Assembly: GCF_017922435.1 (NCBI RefSeq)
Contig: NZ_VDEZ01000001.1
Location: 1,364,001-1,428,000 of the forward strand
Length of the DNA stretch: 64,000 nucleotides
Source of the DNA: Thalassospira sp. ER-Se-21-Dark
Lineage (GTDB): Bacteria; Pseudomonadota; Alphaproteobacteria; Rhodospirillales; Thalassospiraceae
Direction of reading: 5' to 3'
Shown: positions 62,844-64,000 of the stretch, in pieces
Layout: the number at the start of each line of letters is the position of its first letter
Numbering within the stretch: the first letter of the stretch is position 1
Program-made: the position numbers and the translations under genes
The notes under the pieces: generated by a model
The model's input: the letters and a program-made list of their open reading frames with translations, nothing else
Databases searched by the model: none
What the model was told of the DNA's origin: nothing

Positions 62844-63280
62844 TACATGCCTCCCATCAGATGGCGGGTGACAAGAACTGTGACGAAGCCTGCTGCCATA
62901 AATGACAGGGTCGCGACCAGCGATCGCAGCGAGAACCGCGACAGGCCGCAAATGCCATGACCACTGGTGCAACCGCTACCAATCGTAGTGCCAAGACCAA
63001 CCAGAAGACCGGCAATGATGATGACCGGGAATGAGCTTGTCACAACACTCTGGGCTTCGATCTCGGTTGCGTTCATCAGGATGAACGGACCAACAATCAG
63101 CCCGATGATAAAGGCCAGCCGTTCAAAAACAGCAGAACCACCCTTGGTCGGGGTCAACAGACCGCCAAGAATGCCGCTAATCCCGGCAATTCTCCCATTG
63201 AGCAAAAGATAAAGGCCAGAGGCCAGACCAATAAGTCCACCGCCAATCAGGGCGGAAATCGGAGTGAAGTTTTCCATCAT
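62843..63280 (-). CDS. YeeE/YedE-type sulfur-transport protein
   Basis: 145 residues with four hydrophobic helices. GLASGLYLLLNGRIAGISG and TIGSGCTSGHGICGLSRFS are conserved family motifs; the cysteines are thought to handle sulfur. It is translationally coupled to the following DUF6691 gene. Together they would move reduced sulfur across the inner membrane. A regulator of the BigR/SqrR kind is often linked to this pair, but none is present here. Confidence 0.88.
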   Translation of the reverse strand: MMENFTPISALIGGGLIGLASGLYLLLNGRIAGISGILGGLLTPTKGGSAVFERLAFIIGLIVGPFILMNATEIEAQSVVTSSFPVIIIAGLLVGLGTTIGSGCTSGHGICGLSRFSLRSLVATLSFMAAGFVTVLVTRHLMGGM

Positions 63281-63323
63281 TCAATCCATCAAAATCAGAA
63301 TTTATATTAATGTATGATAATTA

Positions 63324-63338
63324 ATTGATTTTATCAAT
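63324..63338. promoter_or_regulatory. Inverted repeat in the sulfur-transport promoter
   Basis: ATTGAT (63324-63329) and ATCAAT (63333-63338) flank a 3-bp centre in AT-rich DNA 44 bp upstream of the YeeE start codon. It could be an operator or part of the promoter; no regulator is adjacent. Confidence 0.35.
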
Positions 63339-63586
63339 GGTTCAGTGGAAATTTGTGCCAAATTTCTTTGTGGAAACCGTTGCTAAAATCGATGCAGCCG
63401 CACGCGAAAGCGCCCAAATATCGGTCAACACCATGTTTGCATTGGTTTTCGATTCCCGAAAACATATAAGGTTTTGATTTTTCAATATTTTATCTATCTT
63501 GCAAAACACCGAAAATAGGAAGATATAGCAGTATCTTTGGTTGTGGTTTCGGCGTGTTGCCCAAACCCCCTTTTCGGATTTCATGC

Positions 63587-64000
63587 ATGAGCAAAGATCG
63601 TCTGTCCGCCAGTCGGCGTCTTGATGTCGCATTGGCGCTGGTATCACAGGGTGACTACACCGCTGCGATTGACGTGGCGCGTGCCGCATTGGCGGCTGAT
63701 AGTGACTGGGACGAAGCCCATTTTACGCTGGGCGACATCTATGAACGTGCTGGTGAAACCGAAAACGCCGTTGAGGCTTTCCGTCAATATCTGATGCTCG
63801 ATCCCAAGGACCGCATGGGGGCAGAGGTCCGCCTGACATTGCTTGGTGCGGCTGCTCTTCGTGATCGCTTGCCGCCCGATTATGTGCGGGCCTTGTTTGA
63901 CGATTATGCCCCACGGTTTGAAATCAGCCTGCGGGATCGACTGGCCTATCGCGGACCGGAACTTTTGTTTGAAGCCATCCGGACTCACCTGCCGGAGATG
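63587..64000 (+). CDS. TPR-containing methyltransferase, N-terminal part
   Basis: The frame is open from ATG 63587 to the right edge, so the 138 residues seen are incomplete. It starts with TPR-like helices (ALALVSQGDYTAAIDVARAA, EAHFTLGDIYERAGETENAV) and then YVRALFDDYAPRFEISL, which is the linker typical of TPR methyltransferases (COG4976) just before the SAM domain. The catalytic part is beyond the window. Confidence 0.72.
   Translation, partial: MSKDRLSASRRLDVALALVSQGDYTAAIDVARAALAADSDWDEAHFTLGDIYERAGETENAVEAFRQYLMLDPKDRMGAEVRLTLLGAAALRDRLPPDYVRALFDDYAPRFEISLRDRLAYRGPELLFEAIRTHLPEM

Overview
The window is chromosomal DNA from a Gram-negative bacterium, most likely a free-living alphaproteobacterium of the Rhodospirillales (Thalassospira-like). 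That placement is an inference from gene content: an Hsp20/DUF1150 pair, a complex I NDUFA9-family gene, an Anbu/alpha-E/ATP-grasp operon, soluble PAS chemoreceptors and a large cob cluster. I saw no tRNA, rRNA, CRISPR array, insertion sequence or phage gene. Both ends cut genes: the 3' end of an unidentified gene at the left, and the start of a TPR methyltransferase at the right.

Left part (1-9.9 kb): an OsmC protein; two GntR/FCD regulators, each with a candidate operator at its own start codon; an acyltransferase-alpha/beta-hydrolase fusion; an MFS exporter; a CHAP-domain lipoprotein; and a type IIIA P-type proton ATPase. Next (9.9-13.9 kb) comes a compact minus-strand operon encoding a circularly permuted ATP-grasp enzyme, an alpha-E protein, a transglutaminase-like protease and the proteasome-related Anbu protease.

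The core (14-53 kb) is a cobalamin biosynthesis island of about twenty genes on both strands. A minus-strand operon cbiX-cobH-cobL-cobI-cbiG/cobJ-cobM is joined mostly by 4-bp ATGA overlaps. It is followed by cobD, cobT, cobS, cobC, a cobalamin riboswitch with cobU-cobW-cobN, then cobO, cobQ, cobK, cbiD, cobA and cobB. Markers of the early-cobalt (anaerobic) route (cbiX, cbiD, cbiG) sit beside cobN, a subunit of the late (aerobic) chelatase. I see no cobG, cobF, or chelatase cobS/cobT subunits. Unrelated genes are interleaved: a heptose/UDP-xylose operon, a degenerate EAL protein, a GH114 protein, a GST, a methyltransferase, a phosphate-binding-type protein, a TPR protein, an NDUFA9-family gene with an unusual leader hairpin, and a SafE/SCO pair probably for copper delivery to oxidases.

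Right part (53-64 kb): a YcgN-type cysteine cluster protein; two paralogous 496-residue soluble double-PAS chemoreceptors separated by an AT-rich gene-poor stretch; an MBL-fold hydrolase; hsp20-DUF1150 with a candidate RNA thermometer; a membrane-bound 2Fe-2S nucleotide cyclase; a class I glutamine amidotransferase; and a YeeE/YedE sulfur-transport pair.
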